Shown: positions 1-11,955 of the stretch, piece after piece
How positions within the stretch are numbered: the first letter of the stretch is position 1
Layout: the number at the start of each line of letters is the position of its first letter
Assembly (NCBI GenBank): GCA_963682175.1
Contig: OY821786.1
Location: forward strand, 28,170,501 to 28,234,500
Direction: 5' to 3'
Origin: Triglochin maritima
Lineage: Eukaryota; Streptophyta; Magnoliopsida; Alismatales; Juncaginaceae
DNA: 64,000 bases
The notes under the pieces: generated by a model
What the model saw: the letters and a program-made list of their open reading frames with translations, nothing else
What the model was told of the DNA's origin: nothing
Database searches by the model: none
Translations under genes and position numbers: made by a program

Positions 1-241
1 AGGTACCTCCGGGTTTGCATTTGGGTCCTTCCTGATTTGGGTTCTAGTCCTTGTGCATTACAAATAGGTCCAGAACCTTCCAAATCATTCCATACTTGCT
101 ACATTTAGGTCATTTTTGCCCCTTTCCGCTTCTTTATTACCCAACTCCTGAAACACTACAAACAACAACTCGAGTAGCATAATATTGGAGTAAAGTAAAT
201 GATATATAGCATGAATATGATGCCTGATATGCTACTAATCA
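1..241 (-). mobile_element. Gypsy LTR fragment (family B), 5' end of LTR
   Basis: This is the U3 end of a minus-strand LTR that enters from the left edge. It resembles 48264-48501 and 57365-57611, sharing the CCTTCCTGATTTG block, the ACTCGAGTAGCA block and the terminus GATATGCTACTAATCA. On its own strand the LTR therefore starts TGATTAGTAGCATATC. The sequence changes at 242 into a plus-strand LTR of a related family, so it probably inserted into, or recombined with, that LTR. The other end and the TSD lie outside the window. Confidence 0.75.
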
Positions 242-1225
242 TCCCACATCGTGGGATTGTCCTCAGTTACCTCTTTTCATGCCTTTAAGTAGAACTCTTC
301 TTCCTCCTTTGTAATTACCCATTGCTTGGTGTCATTCTCTCTACTTAAAGTAAGCCTTGGAGCAAAACTTAAGTGGAGAAAAATACTAGTAATGTGAGTC
401 ATGTAAATAAAATATGTTTTCTTAATTTTTTTAATGTTGTCTTATCTTTGAAATCTTGCATGCTTAGCTTAATTTTGATTTTTCTTAGTAGAAGTAATTA
501 TAATGTTTCTTTTTCTTAATGTAGTTTATAGTTTAATGAGTAGTGAGTAGTTTCATCCCCCTTTTGGAGTGGAGGTGATGTATAATATGTGATAGTGATG
601 AGTTCTTTTATTTGTGTCATTTCATATGCTTAACGTAGATCTATACTTCTAGCATGCTTAAACTTGTATTAGATGGGATAATGTCCACACTTCGTACTTA
701 TCTCATGCTAGCTTTAGAGTTTATTTTCTTGCTTGTAATGGGAAATGACTTGTTATGTATGGATCCATTTTTGGTGCACATTCACATGAATGATTTAGGT
801 TGTATGTAGGATTGATTGATGCTCTAATGGCCACACTAGGTACTTATTGCATGCTTGATAATCTAAAAGCAACCTCAACTTTAAGTGAGATATGCATGTT
901 CATGGTTTGCCATGTAGTGTTGTGTATCCTACACTTAGATTCTACACTAGCTTCTACTCGTATGCCACACAAACTACACTTGTTCCTAATTGAAATGAAG
1001 ACTCACTCACACACACATACCTACACACCTCCACTCCATTGGGGTTTAGTTTAATTGTTAGTTCATTCATAGTGTAGTGTAGTTAACATAATCAACAACT
1101 TCTCCTCAACATTCCCACTTGATTTCTAAAGAACCAGAGTTGACACACCTCCCCGTGGATCGACCCGTACTTGCCCCGTCTTCACCGACAGCCGTGTACT
1201 TGCGGTTAAACTTAATTTCACATCA
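242..1225 (+). mobile_element. Truncated 5' LTR of gypsy element E1
   Basis: This holds the distal part of a family-A gypsy LTR. It opens with the block that precedes the TATA region (TCCCACATCGTGGGATTGTCC), has a decayed TATA region (CCTTTAAGTAGAACTCTTC, where other copies have TATAAATAG), and contains the conserved block CATCCCCCTTTTGGAGTGGAG. It ends ...CACATCA directly before an Asp-type primer site. The U3 start is missing because family-B LTR sequence occupies 1-241. Confidence 0.8.
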
Positions 1226-1231
1226 AGTTTT

Positions 1232-1249
1232 TGGCGTCGTTGTCAGGGA
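1232..1249 (+). other. Primer binding site, decayed (tRNA-Asp type)
   Basis: TGGCGTCGTTGTCAGGGA differs at three positions from the intact TGGCGCCGTTGCCGGGGA at 25516. That intact sequence is complementary to the 3' end of plant tRNA-Asp including CCA. The site lies 6 bases past the LTR end, as in sister copies. Confidence 0.8.
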
Positions 1250-2383
1250 GGTGCTCAGTCAAGACTCTGGTTTGGACGATTCAAGTGGATTTAATCTTTT
1301 GTTTTAAGTTTTGATTTGTTTCAAGGATTCTATGGATCAAGTGGAGACACCTGGAGAAATCGGAGGAAGAAAAACATTAGAGTGACTGCCAATCAGCGGC
1401 CTGGTGAGCTTCATTTGCTTCCTAATTTCTTTGGTATGTTTGTACTTTCAATATAGTTGTCTGGAGATCAATTTGGCATGTCATGACCTGTAGTTTGCTC
1501 CCAGATCAATAAATAATCAATCCCCCTTTTAATCAACTTGTCCACTAAAACCCAAAACAAAAGATTAGCCATTCTTGCATGTTTAGGTCATGCATCATAT
1601 ACTTGACTTAGGCACGTAATTTCTCTTTTATTTTGCTTTACATTATTGTTGTTGATTGCTGGCGTAAGGTACGTGCACCCATTCTCTAATTCATGCATGG
1701 TTAGAGCATGCATTAGTTAGTAAGGTGCGTTACCATGCATTAGTTAGTAAGGTGAATTATAACAAGAGTGAGGTGAGTGTTGTTTAGTGAGTTGCTTGCT
1801 AGCCAAAGATTTCAAAACATCTTTAAGGGGCACCACCTATAGTCTTAAAGATAAGGTGGGGGATTTCATCACCCCCTTAGCCCCACAAACCACACTCAAG
1901 TGAAGCCTTAATCTAAAATCAAGTAGACATTGGCCATTAGAACTCAAGCGCATTAGGAGAGTGATCCGGTCGGGACCGTCATAGCCTGATCGACGTCACC
2001 CACTTTGTCGGTAGCAGGAGAGATGGGATCTCCGGATCTCATCTCAGTTGTTGGGCTCTGTGGTCTTCATCGTAGGGAGGTGAGGCGTGTTGAGACCGCG
2101 TGAGCTCGAAGTTAGGTGTTTTCTAGCTTAAGGACCTATAACCAGCCTAAGCTTGTTTGAGCCGTGTTTGCTGGAGTAGGCTTCTACCCTTATCCTCTAC
2201 CCACACTAGTTTTAGGGATTCTTCTCTTCTCCTGTGAGTCATCTTCTTCTCACCTACCTCTATGTTCTTGTCTCCTCCCCTTTTACACTCTCTATTAGCG
2301 TTTTAGAGTCGAGTCGAGCACTTTTTGCGAGCTTGGCCTCGTGGTGGTGAGAGTGGTTGACTCGAGAGTTCTTTATCGAAATG
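1250..2383 (+). other. E1 leader (5' UTR), non-coding
   Basis: This is leader sequence homologous to 25534-26600 and, reversed, to 38520-39563. It carries a remnant of the leader palindrome near 1391 (CTGCCAATCAGCGGCCTGG) and the shared block CTTGCTGGGC/GTAGGGAGGTGAGGCGTGTTGAG near 2070. Short open frames here have no family resemblance, and I see no gene. Confidence 0.6.
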
Positions 2384-3840
2384 GGTGGTTACATGGGTGA
2401 CTATCCATTTTATTATTTGGACCATGACTATTCTCCCTAGTATTCCAGATCCATACATCCTGGGGTGCCTCAGACAAACACCCAGCATGGTTGGGACAAT
2501 TTTAATTGTGTTACTGAGCAGTCTTTGGATTGGGATAATATGAGAGAGGCACCGACTCTTAGACCCACATCTAGTTATGTTGGATCACATGCTGGTCAAC
2601 AAATTGAGACATTACAACAACCTTTGGCCTCTTTCATGCGTGCGGTAGATGACATGAGTGCACGGTGGCTCCAGCAGTCGTACCGTGTAACTGTTGCGGG
2701 TTGAGTGGTCACGTTATTGGGGAATATCCTTATGTTCCCCCAGAGTCTGAGTATGAGCATATATTTTCCCAAAATGCTCAATGTGACCTTTATGAGTCCG
2801 CGTACAACCCAAAAGTTATAGATTCATGGGGAGACAATATTGATTCAAATTTTTATACATCATACCCACCCCATTATTCTCCTCCCGAATACCCACATCC
2901 CTACCAACCACCACCCATGACCTCATGGATCAATTTTCAGCTTATTTACACCGAACCTACGAATTGTGACAATCAAAATTTGAACTTCAATGTTGACCCC
3001 AAACTTGATTCTTTAAAATAAACCCTCCAAACGTTCATGGAAACTACTCAAAATTTATTGGAGTCCAACTTGAATCCCTTGCAAACCATAGAAATGTAAG
3101 TGAGTCAAATGACACAACAATTAAGTGAACGTAAGGAGGGTGACCTTTCTCACCAACATGAGTATTCATCTTTTGATATAGAATCACCACCACATCTACA
3201 AATTCAAAGTACAATCTTTCAAAGTCAAACTCCAAGTCAGTATGAGGGACTTGGGGTTTCAATTCACGATCACTTGGTGGAGGATTCAATTTAAATTGAG
3301 AAGAGCATGGACCAACTTCATTATGAGTCAGCACATGATCATGCCTTATCTTTTTGTCCCGTGGCCCTTGAGCCACATGATCTTTTTGTTGTGTCTCTTA
3401 AGGACTCACCTGTGGTGGAGCAAGAGTTCCCTAGTACCCTTAATTTCATACGACCTGATGAGAGTTTGCCTCTCACTATTGTTCTTGATCATCTTGAAAA
3501 TGATGGGACATCAAATAACTACATTGCCAATGAGGGTATTGGGAGTTCCTTAGAGGATACCTTGGGTAAGAGACCCACTTTCTGTTCGCTTGGTGAGTCA
3601 GACATGCATTATGAGGTTCTTGACCTCATTCCGACCCACCAACCTGTTTATTGGAGAGTTTGATTGGCAATCATAACTTTAGTACTGCAACAGGAGAAAC
3701 TCTTCTTCCGTTGCACAATATTTCCCAAACTCTTGAGAGGTTCAAGCTCTTTTAGTTTTATCGTTTGAATGAGTCGCCCTTGCTTCTAATTCATGAACCT
3801 CTCCTTGCATTTTGTGAACTTTGTGAGGGGGCCCACACAT
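2384..3840 (+). pseudogene. Zinc-knuckle gypsy protein, decayed copy 1
   Basis: This is a broken relative of the open frame at 36960-38378 (minus). The start is readable as MGGYMGDYPFYYLDHDYSP followed by an in-frame TAG. Pieces then follow in different frames: a region like PGVPQTNTQHGWDN, the knuckle CNCCGLSGHVIGEYP (last cysteine changed to Tyr), a proline/tyrosine-rich middle and the stretch with LEPHDLFVV near 3370. The GWRV-type tail is damaged near 3650. Multiple stops and frameshifts make it non-functional. The parental protein probably acted like gag, with the knuckle binding nucleic acid, though this is an inference from the motif. Confidence 0.8.
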
Positions 3841-4435
3841 GAGTATTTTGGCCCCGCGTGGTGTCATGTTCCCATTCCATGTGCATTGACCCACTTTTGA
3901 GGTTCTCATTTGATGTCCTTTGACAAATGAAACAAGAAAAAAATAAGAAAACAGAAAGAGTGAGCACAGCTTATTGTAGGCTCCAACCCCTGTGTATGTA
4001 TTTGGGCCCCATTTGTTGCACGTATTGTCTTATTTCTTTAGTATTTCACAGGTTTTGAGGGGAATTCGGGTTTTTGATCAACATAACCATGAACTTCCCT
4101 TTGTGCTTCACGTTGGTAAGATCTTTTCTTTTCATGCATAAATCCATGTAGTACCATGCTCACATTCATTGAGGACAATGCATGATGTGCGTGTGTGTGT
4201 GTGTGGGGGAGGGTTATGTGTACAAAGTTGAGACTTTCTCCTTTTGTTTTGTTTCCTTTTGTTTGTGTTGTTAGGGTCATGTTAGTATGCTGCATTTAAT
4301 ATCGATATCTCTGCTTGCCATGATCCTTGGATGACTTGCCTTCTTTTTCTTGCCTAGTGCTTTAATTTTCACATTTCTTTCAAAATCTTCACGTGTTTGC
4401 GAAGGAAAATGTTTTGTAGGTTTTGCGTGTGTTTA
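3841..4435 (+). other. 3' UTR segment of E1, first copy
   Basis: This non-coding 3' UTR matches 5757-6383 and other family members. It includes a GT-rich microsatellite at about 4187-4204. At about 4436 it jumps back into zinc-knuckle gene sequence, which marks the joint of an internal tandem duplication. Confidence 0.65.
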
Positions 4436-5755
4436 GTGATTGACAATCTTCATATTGGAATAATATGAGAGATGCACCGACTGCTAGACCACCATCTAGT
4501 TATGTCGGATGATATGCTGGTCAACAAACTGAGACATTACAACAAACTTTAGCCTCTTTCATGCGTGTGGTAGACGACATAAATGCACTGGTGGCTCCAG
4601 TAGCCGTACCGTGCGACTGTTGTGGGTTGAATGGTCATGTTATCGGGGAATGTCCTTATGTTCCCCCAGAGCCTAAGTATGAGCATACCTTTTCCCAAAA
4701 TGCTCAATATGACCATTACACATCCGCATACAACCCGAGAAGGATGGATTCGTGGGGAGGCAATTCTTATTCAAATTCTTATACATCATTTTCACCCTAG
4801 TATCCTCCTCCCGAATACACAGAATCTTACCAACACCCCACTCCGAATCATTGGACTCATTCTCAGCCCATCAACACCCAACCCCAAAATTTCTCAAACT
4901 CTGACTTGGACCTCATAGTTGACCGCATACCTGATTCATTGAAACAAACTTTCCTTACATTCATGGAAACCACTCAACAGTCCATACAAAATATGACACT
5001 GCAAGTGAGTCAAATGACGCAATAATTACGTGAATGTGAGGATGGTAACTTTTCTTGTCAACATGAGGATTTATCTTCTGATATCGAACCGCCACCACCA
5101 CCACCACATCCACAAATTCAAAGCACAATCTTTCAAAGTCAAACTCCTAGTTTGTCTGAGGGACTTGGGGTTTCAATTCACGATCACTTAATGGAAGATT
5201 CGATTCAAATTGAGAATAACATGGACCAGCTTCATTGTGAGTCGGCACAGGATTGTGCCTTATGTTTTTGTCCCGTGGCTCTTGAGCCACATGATCTTCA
5301 TGTTGTGCCTCTTAAAGACTCACCTCTGGTGGAGCAAGAGCTCCCTAGTACCCTTAATTTCAAACGACCTGATGAGAGTTTGCTCTCACTATTGTTCCTG
5401 GTCATCTTGGAAATGATGGAACATCAAACAACTACAATTCTAATGAGGGTATTAGGAGTTCCTTGGAGGATACCTTGGGAAAGAGACCCACTTTTGGTTC
5501 GCCTAGTGAGTCAGACATGCCTAACGAGGTTCTGGACCTCGTTCCGACCCACCACCCTATTGCTTGGAGAGTTTGGATTGACGATCATAACTTTAGCACT
5601 GCAACGGGAGAAACTCTTCTTTCGTTACCCCATATTTCCCAAACTCTTGAGAGGTTCAAGCTCTTTCAGTTTGACCCTTTGAATGAGACGCCTTTGCGTC
5701 CAATTCATGAACCTCTCCTTTCATCTTGTGCTCTTTGTGAGGGGGTCCAAACATG
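4436..5755 (+). pseudogene. Zinc-knuckle gypsy protein, decayed copy 2
   Basis: This is a second copy of the same gene inside one element, lacking the first ~80 codons. The knuckle is better preserved than in copy 1 (CDCCGLNGHVIGECP, C-X2-C-X4-H-X4-C, about 4615-4660). The tail WRVWIDDHNFSTATGETLL (about 5567-5625) and the end of the protein can still be read. Stops at about 4798 and 5025 and a frameshift near 5390 break it. The upstream joint reads TTTAGTGATTGACAATCTTCATATTGG, where intact copies have only the gene portion. Confidence 0.8.
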
Positions 5756-7451
5756 AGTATTCTGGCCCCGCGTGGTGTCATGTTCCCTTTCCAAGTGCAT
5801 TGACCCACTTTTGAATTTCCCATTTGATGTCCTTTGACAAATAAAGATGGGAACTTATTTTTGTACATAGTTATATTCATAAAAAAGAAAAAGAAGTACA
5901 ATAAAAGACTCTATGAGTAAGCATTGATTGTTGTGGGCTCCAACCTTTGAGTATTTGGGCCACATTTCTTTCACGTATTTGTATCCCTTCTTTAGCATGT
6001 CACAAGTTTTGAAGGAATTCGGGTTTGTGTCCATCAAAATAACCATGAACTTCTCTTTGTACGTCACATTGGTGAGATATTCCCTTTCTCATGCATAAAT
6101 CTATGTAATATCTTGCTCACATTCATTGAGGACAATGCATGAAGTAGGTGTGGGGGTGTTTTACGTGTGTACATAGTCGAGTCTTTTCCTTTGATTTAGT
6201 TTTCTTTTGTGTGCATTGTTAGGGTCATGTTAGTGTGCTGCATTTAATATCGATATATATGCTTGTCATGATTCTTGGGTGACTTGTCTTCTTTTGCTTG
6301 CCTAGTGCTTTAAAATTTTCAGATTTCTTTCAAAATCTTCATGTGTTTGTGAAAGAAGATGTTTTGTGGGTTTTGCGTGTGTTTGGCATGTGCAAAACCA
6401 TTAAGAGGCAAAGTAAAAAGAAAGCTCCCAAAATTGTCTTGAACTTGATGCATTAGGATATCTTGTACAGTGGCTTTATGACTTATGTTGTCGTTAGGAT
6501 GCACCCCGGTTTCCCCTCGGGGGGGGGGGGGGGGGGGGGGAGTAATCATAGGATTTCAGTACTCAAACAATTAAAGAAGTCCACCCTGAACCTAGTGAGA
6601 CAATAATTCATGTCTGTTAATTTAAGGAAGTGTGTTGTAGTCAAGGATCATTTAAATCTTGTTGTGAGACATTAACTGTAGGGGTTTTGGTTCATGTGTA
6701 GAGAAGAAGTAAGTGAGAATGTGTTCTCTCTTCTCGCACGACTCCTATCACTCGGGAAATTAGGCCCGAGGGGACTTTTTTCTTGGTGTTTTCGAGTCAT
6801 CTGACTTGGGATGCACCGACCAAACTCCCGTTACACGGGTGGTAGGGATTGCCCTATGTGGAGATTTGGGGAAAGGTATACGTGATAGTGTAAGTTCTCA
6901 TAGGCAATGATGCAGGAAACCTGACCCTGGGAGAATGAAACTCAACCTAATAAGAAGAAAAGAAAAGAAAAAGAAAAGAGAAGAAATAAAAAGAAAAAAA
7001 TGGTAATGCAAATAAGAATCTTAATGGACTTTACACTTTGTATCACTTGAGGATGTTGAGGTTGTTCATGTCTTTCACTTAAGTCCTTATTTAACTTGCA
7101 CAAATGGTTCATTTGGCTAGGTCTGTGGACTAAATACTTATATAGAGTCGACCCGTAGGATTACCGCGTCCAATGATCGATAAAAATGAGTCCATCGAGT
7201 TGAGTTTCTAGATTGAATAATGCATCTATGTTTGGATTTTGTGGGTATATCTGTTGAAAACCCTCAGGAGACAACACTCCTCCTCCTTGGCGACAAGGAG
7301 GTTTAACGGCTTGTTGCACATGCTAAGTGCAACCATGATTCCTACGAAAATGAGTTAGGATCTCTCTGCTTTTCGTATGCTTTTTCCTTTCTTTTATTTT
7401 TCTCTTTATTTGTTTTGCTCGGGACTAGCAAAAGTTAGGTGTGGGGGTATT
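5756..7451 (+). other. 3' UTR of E1, second copy, with G22 run and polypurine tract
   Basis: This is the long 3' UTR typical of the group. It contains the block GGATGCACCGACC/AACTCCCGTTACACGG, a purine-rich AAAAGAAAAG stretch near 6955-7000 and the tract AGGTGTGGGGGTATT immediately before the 3' LTR, which is the likely plus-strand primer. A run of 22 G occupies 6519-6540, where sister copies have 5-6 G. Confidence 0.7.
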
Positions 7452-8807
7452 TGATTGACATCATATCGTGCATACATTTGTGTCTTATATCCATTATCTT
7501 TCACCTAAACAATGTTGCGTAACGAGTTTTATGTTTAAGTTTCAGGAATAAACAAGATTGAGGAGAAGAGGCATAAATGGACCTAAGAGCGGGAAAAAGG
7601 ACTGATTTGAGAGACTTAGGGACTAAGATGCAAGGGAGAAGGACTTGAATGTAAACCCAAAGGACCAATGAGCAAATCATGAAACTCCACACCATCATGG
7701 GGAGTATTTTGGCAATTCGATCCGGGTCGGAGCTCCAGCAACCAACTTGGATACATCACACATGAAGAAAGTCATCCAGAAAACCCCCAAAAATTACAGA
7801 CCGGATCCAAACCCTGTAGACCGTTAATTGGCGGTCCGGGTTGCTCCGGATCCAATATGGTTTAGTCGGGTCTTGTATAATTGTGTGTTTAGTCCCATAC
7901 CGGGGGATTGTCCCGGATTACCTTTTTCTATGGCTATAAATAGAACTCTTCCTCCTCCTTTGTACTTCATCTCTCTCTTGGTGGTCATCCTCTCTACTAG
8001 GAGTAAAAGCCGTGAAGCAAAAACCCTGATGGAGAGAGGCTACTTGTAATTGAGTGAGTATTAATAGATGTTTTGTTAAGTTCTCTTCATATTGTCTTGT
8101 CTTTTCAATTCTTGCATGCTTAGTTAACTTGTTGTTTTAGTCTACTTATAATTAGTTTAAGCATGTTACCTTTCCTTAGTATAAATGTTAGTTTAAATAT
8201 GTGTGAGTAGTTCCATCCCTTTTGGGGGTGGAGTAGATGTGTATACATGTTATGTAGATGGTATGAATGCTAAACATTGTTGTTTGTGAGAAATGTTGGT
8301 ATGCTTGTTTGAATTAATAAGAACTTTTACTTGATGGTTTCAGCCATAATGTTTAGGTACATTCCATGCTTGTTTATGTTCTTAATAACAAACTTGTCAT
8401 GCTCATATTAATCACTTAGGTTAGTGCTTTAAATAATAGGTCTTGTCATTAGGTACTTCTTATGCATTAACAAACACTAACTACACTAGAGCTTATTGTA
8501 TGCATTCACCACACTTATTTCATGTGTACACACACACTCCACCCCTTAAGGGGTTTTCCCATTCCTGAGATTTATCTTTCTTTTTAGTAGTTGCTTAGCT
8601 TAGTTTAGTTCATTTCGTGCTTACATTTCCTCCTTGCTAGTTTACTAGTTTAGTTTAGTGTAGCTTAGTTTAATCAATCTATTCTCTCCTTTCTTTCCCA
8701 CTCACCTTCGAATAAACTAAAGTCGACACACCTCCCTGTGAATCAACCCATATTTGCTACCGCTTCAATGTGGCTGTGCACTTGCGGTTAATTAAAATGT
8801 TCAATCA
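7452..8807 (+). mobile_element. Gypsy LTR shared by E1 (3') and E2 (5')
   Basis: The LTR is full length with ends TGATTGA...TCAATCA. It has the TATA sequence CTATAAATAG near 7935 and a single palindrome remnant, ACCGTTAATTGGCGGTCC, near 7823. A polypurine tract lies directly upstream and a primer site directly downstream. It therefore serves as the 3' LTR of the left element and the 5' LTR of the right one, the product expected from recombination between elements. Confidence 0.85.
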
Positions 8808-9286
8808 AGTTTTTGGCGTCGTTGCCAGGGAGGTGCTCTGTCCAGACTTTGGTTGGGACGATTCGAGTGGGTTTAATTTTTTGTTTTTAGTTTTTGTTTG
8901 TTTCAGGGATATCTTGGCATCGAGGGGAGGCAACTGGGGAAATTGGAGGACGAATGACACCGAAGTGACCGCCAATTAGCGGTCTGGGACTTCCAATTAG
9001 CGGTTTGGTGAGTTGACTTTGCTCCAAATTTTGTTCTGGTTGTTTGTTTCTCCAATTTAGTAGTCTGGGAGTTCAATTTTGCATGTTTCAACCTATAGTT
9101 AGCTCCCAGATTAATCAATTCCCTTTCTAAGATAACTTAGACCATAAAACTCAAAGCAAAAGATTAGACTTCTTGCCATCTAGGCCATGCATCATTTGTA
9201 GACCTTGCACGCATTTGTCTTTTCTTTTCTTTTCTTTACATTCTTGTTGTCGATTGCTGGCGTGAGGTACGTGCACCCATTCTATC

Positions 9287-9342
9287 ATTTTTCACCGCTT
9301 CAACGCGGCCGTGCACTTGCGGTTAATTAAAACGTTCAATCA
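9287..9342 (+). repeat. LTR 3'-end scar inside E2
   Basis: The last ~50 bases of an LTR (CACCGCTTCAACGCGGCC through AACGTTCAATCA) sit between leader and 3' UTR and are followed by TTTAGCATGTGCAAAACC, a normal 3' UTR segment. This looks like a template switch or recombination scar marking the deletion of the coding part. Confidence 0.7.
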
Positions 9343-10083
9343 TTTAGCATGTGCAAAACCGTTGTGAGGTAAAGTAAAAAGGAGACTCCCAGAATTGACT
9401 TTAACATGATGCATTAGAATATCTAGTACACCGGCTTTATGTCTTATCTAGTCGTAAGGATGCACCCTAGTTTTCCCTCGGGGGGAGAGTAATCATAGGG
9501 TTTCGGTACTTAAACAAATAAAGAAATCCACCCTGAACCTAGTGAGTTAAATAATTCGTGTCTATTAGTATAAGAAAGTTTATCGCAGTCAGGGACCTTT
9601 AAACTCATTTTGTGAAACCTTAAGTATATGTGTTTTGGTTCATGTGTAGATAAGAAATAAGTGATTAGGTGTTCTCTCTTCTTGCACGACTCCTATCACT
9701 CGGGAAATTAGGTATGAGGGACTTTGTGCCTGGTCCTTTCGAGTCATCTGACTTGGGATGCACCGACCGAACTCACGTTACACGGGTGGTAGGGATTGCC
9801 CTACGTGGAGATGTGGGGAAAGGTGTACGTGATTGTGGAATTCCTCATAGGCAATGATGCATGAAACCTGACCCTGGGAGAATCACACACCAACTAGTAA
9901 AAAAAGAAGAAAAAGACAAGAAAAGAAAAAGAAAAGAGAAGAACAAAGAGAAAAAATGGTAATGCAAATAAGAACCTTAATGGACTTTACACTTTGTATC
10001 ACTTGAGGATGTTAAGGTTGTCCATGTCTTTCACTTAAGTCCTTAATTAACTTGCACGAATGATTCATTTGGCTAGGTGTGTG

Positions 10084-10877
10084 TAGACCTGGCAATCGTG
10101 TCGTATACTTTCGTGTCGTGTTTTTTCGTGTGTACTAGTCACTATAAGCAAACACGAACACGACCCAAAATAAATTTGTGTACCAATACTTGATACACGA
10201 AAACGACCCATCCAATTTCGTGTCGACACGACACGACACGGATGTACACGAAATTTTTATTTAATTATAATAATCAAGTATTGAATTCGTATTAATACAA
10301 ATTCACTTAATTACTACTACTTGGTCCAGCTTCAAACTAAGAAGCACTAATGCCCAAGAATGCTTCTCCACTACTGCCTATGGCCAGCTTATATAGGCTG
10401 GAATGGATGGTAAAGTTTTTGTCCAGCCGATGTGGGACTAAAAGTCCCACACTTCATTCCCGTTCATAATGACACTATTAATATATAGAAGGCATATCTA
10501 CAACGTGGATTTGTTGTGTGGTAAGGTGCTTCCGTGTAACGGCATGAAACTCAGGTTCGAATCCTGGGAAGAACATTTTTGCTGGATTAAAAAAAAGTAA
10601 GGGAATGTGGAGGGATTCGAACCTAGGTCTAATGAGAAATGATACTTACTTTGCCATTGAGACATCCTCTAGTTTCGTATATAATTTGTGGTATAAAATA
10701 GGTATCGTGTAATTTCGTGTATTTTTGGGTACCCGACCGGTAAGACACGAAAACGACACGAAATGTTTTTCGTGTACCACAAACACGACACGAACACGAC
10801 AGGAAACACAAAATCCTTAAACCCAAAGACGGATTTTTCGTGTCGTTTTCGTGTACCGTGTCAAATTGCCAGGCCTA
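10084..10877. mobile_element. hAT-type DNA transposon, non-autonomous
   Basis: The terminal inverted repeats are TAGACCTGGCAA and TTGCCAGGCCTA, flanked by a perfect 8-bp duplication GGTGTGTG (10076-10083 and 10878-10885). The 8-bp TSD and TAG-CCTGGCAA ends are hAT traits. Subterminal regions are packed with CGTGTCG/CACGAACACGAC repeats on both sides, the usual type of hAT transposase binding repeat. No transposase frame is present, so it would depend on an autonomous relative. Two tRNA-like segments in opposite orientation lie in the centre. Confidence 0.9.
10505..10680. repeat. Two inverted tRNA-like segments with B-box motifs
   Basis: The plus strand has GGTTCGAATCC at 10554-10564, preceded by a tRNA-like GTGGTAAGGTGCTTCC. 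The minus strand has the same 11-mer (GGATTCGAACC on plus) at 10613-10623, preceded on that strand by CAATGGCAAAGTAAGTATC. Both fit a Pol III B box with a plausible A-box region. No clean cloverleaf can be drawn, so these are not called tRNA genes. Confidence 0.5.
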
Positions 10878-11955
10878 GGTGTGTGTACTGGATACATATA
10901 TAGAGTCGGCCTGTAGTATTACCGTGTCCAATAATCGACAAAAGTGATTCCATTGAGTCGAGTTTCTAGGTTGATTAATGCATCAATGTTCGGATTTTGT
11001 GGGTATATTCGCTGAAAACCCTCAGGAGACAACACTCCTCCTCATTGGCGACAAGGGGTTTAACGGCTTGTTGCACATTCTAAGTACAACCGTGATTCCT
11101 ACGAAAGTTAGGACTTCCATGGTTTTCATAAGTTTTTCCCTTCTTTCATTTTCCTCTTTCTTTGTTTTGCTCAGGAATAGCAAAAACTAGGTGTAGGGGT
11201 ATTTGATTGACATCATATCATGCATATATTTGTGTCTTATATCCTCTATTGTGAATCTATGTAATGCTATGTAACGAGTTTTATGTTTAAGTTTCAGAAA
11301 TAAACATGTTTGAGAAGAAGAGACACAAAAAGGACCTGAAGGCAAGAAAATGACTGATCTGTGAGGCTTATGGACTGATATGTAAGATAGTGACCTAGAT
11401 GTAAACAAAAAGGATCAATAACCAAATCGAGAAACTTCACACCATCATGAGGAGTATTTTGGCAATTAGATTCGGGCCTACACTCAAACAACCAATTCGG
11501 GTGCATTACATATGAAAAAATCAAGCCAGAAAAGTGTCATCCAAACCGGAGTTGGATCCGAGCAATCCTGACCGCCAATTGGTGGTTGGATTTGCTCCAA
11601 ACCCAATTAGGTTTAGCCGGGTGTTGTATTAAAGTGTTTTATGTCTATTTATAGTATGTCATTAGTCCCACATCAGGGGATTGTCCTCAGTTACCTTTTT
11701 TCATGCCTATAAATAGAAGTCTTCTTCCTCCTTTGTAATTACTCATTGCTTGGTGGCATTCTCTCTATTAAAGTAAACCTTGGAGCAAACCTCAAGTGCA
11801 GAAGAATGCTACTTGTAATGTGAATCATGTACATAAAATAATTTTTCTCAGTTTGTTTTAATGTTGTCTTCTCTTTTAATTCTTGCATGCTTATCTTAAT
11901 TTTGTTTAGTCTTAGTAGAAGTAATTAGAATGTTTTCTTTTCTTAATGTAGTTTA

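Larger units (their letters stand above)
8808..11203 (+). mobile_element. E2 internal region, gutted gypsy element
   Basis: A primer site (TGGCGTCGTTGCCAGGGA, 8814-8831) and about 450 bases of leader are followed by a jump, via a 56-base piece of LTR end (9287-9342), straight into 3' UTR (9343-11203). No coding sequence remains. A hAT element at 10084-10877 interrupts the 3' UTR. The polypurine tract TAGGTGTAGGGGTATT precedes the next LTR. Confidence 0.8.

Noticed and set aside
3044..3376. Minus-strand frame of 110 codons
   Set aside because: It mirrors the decayed zinc-knuckle gene on the plus strand and has no family resemblance of its own.
10505..10575. Functional tRNA gene around GGTTCGAATCC
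   Set aside because: The B box and a partial A box are visible, but I could not draw a clean acceptor stem or anticodon arm, and it sits inside a hAT element.
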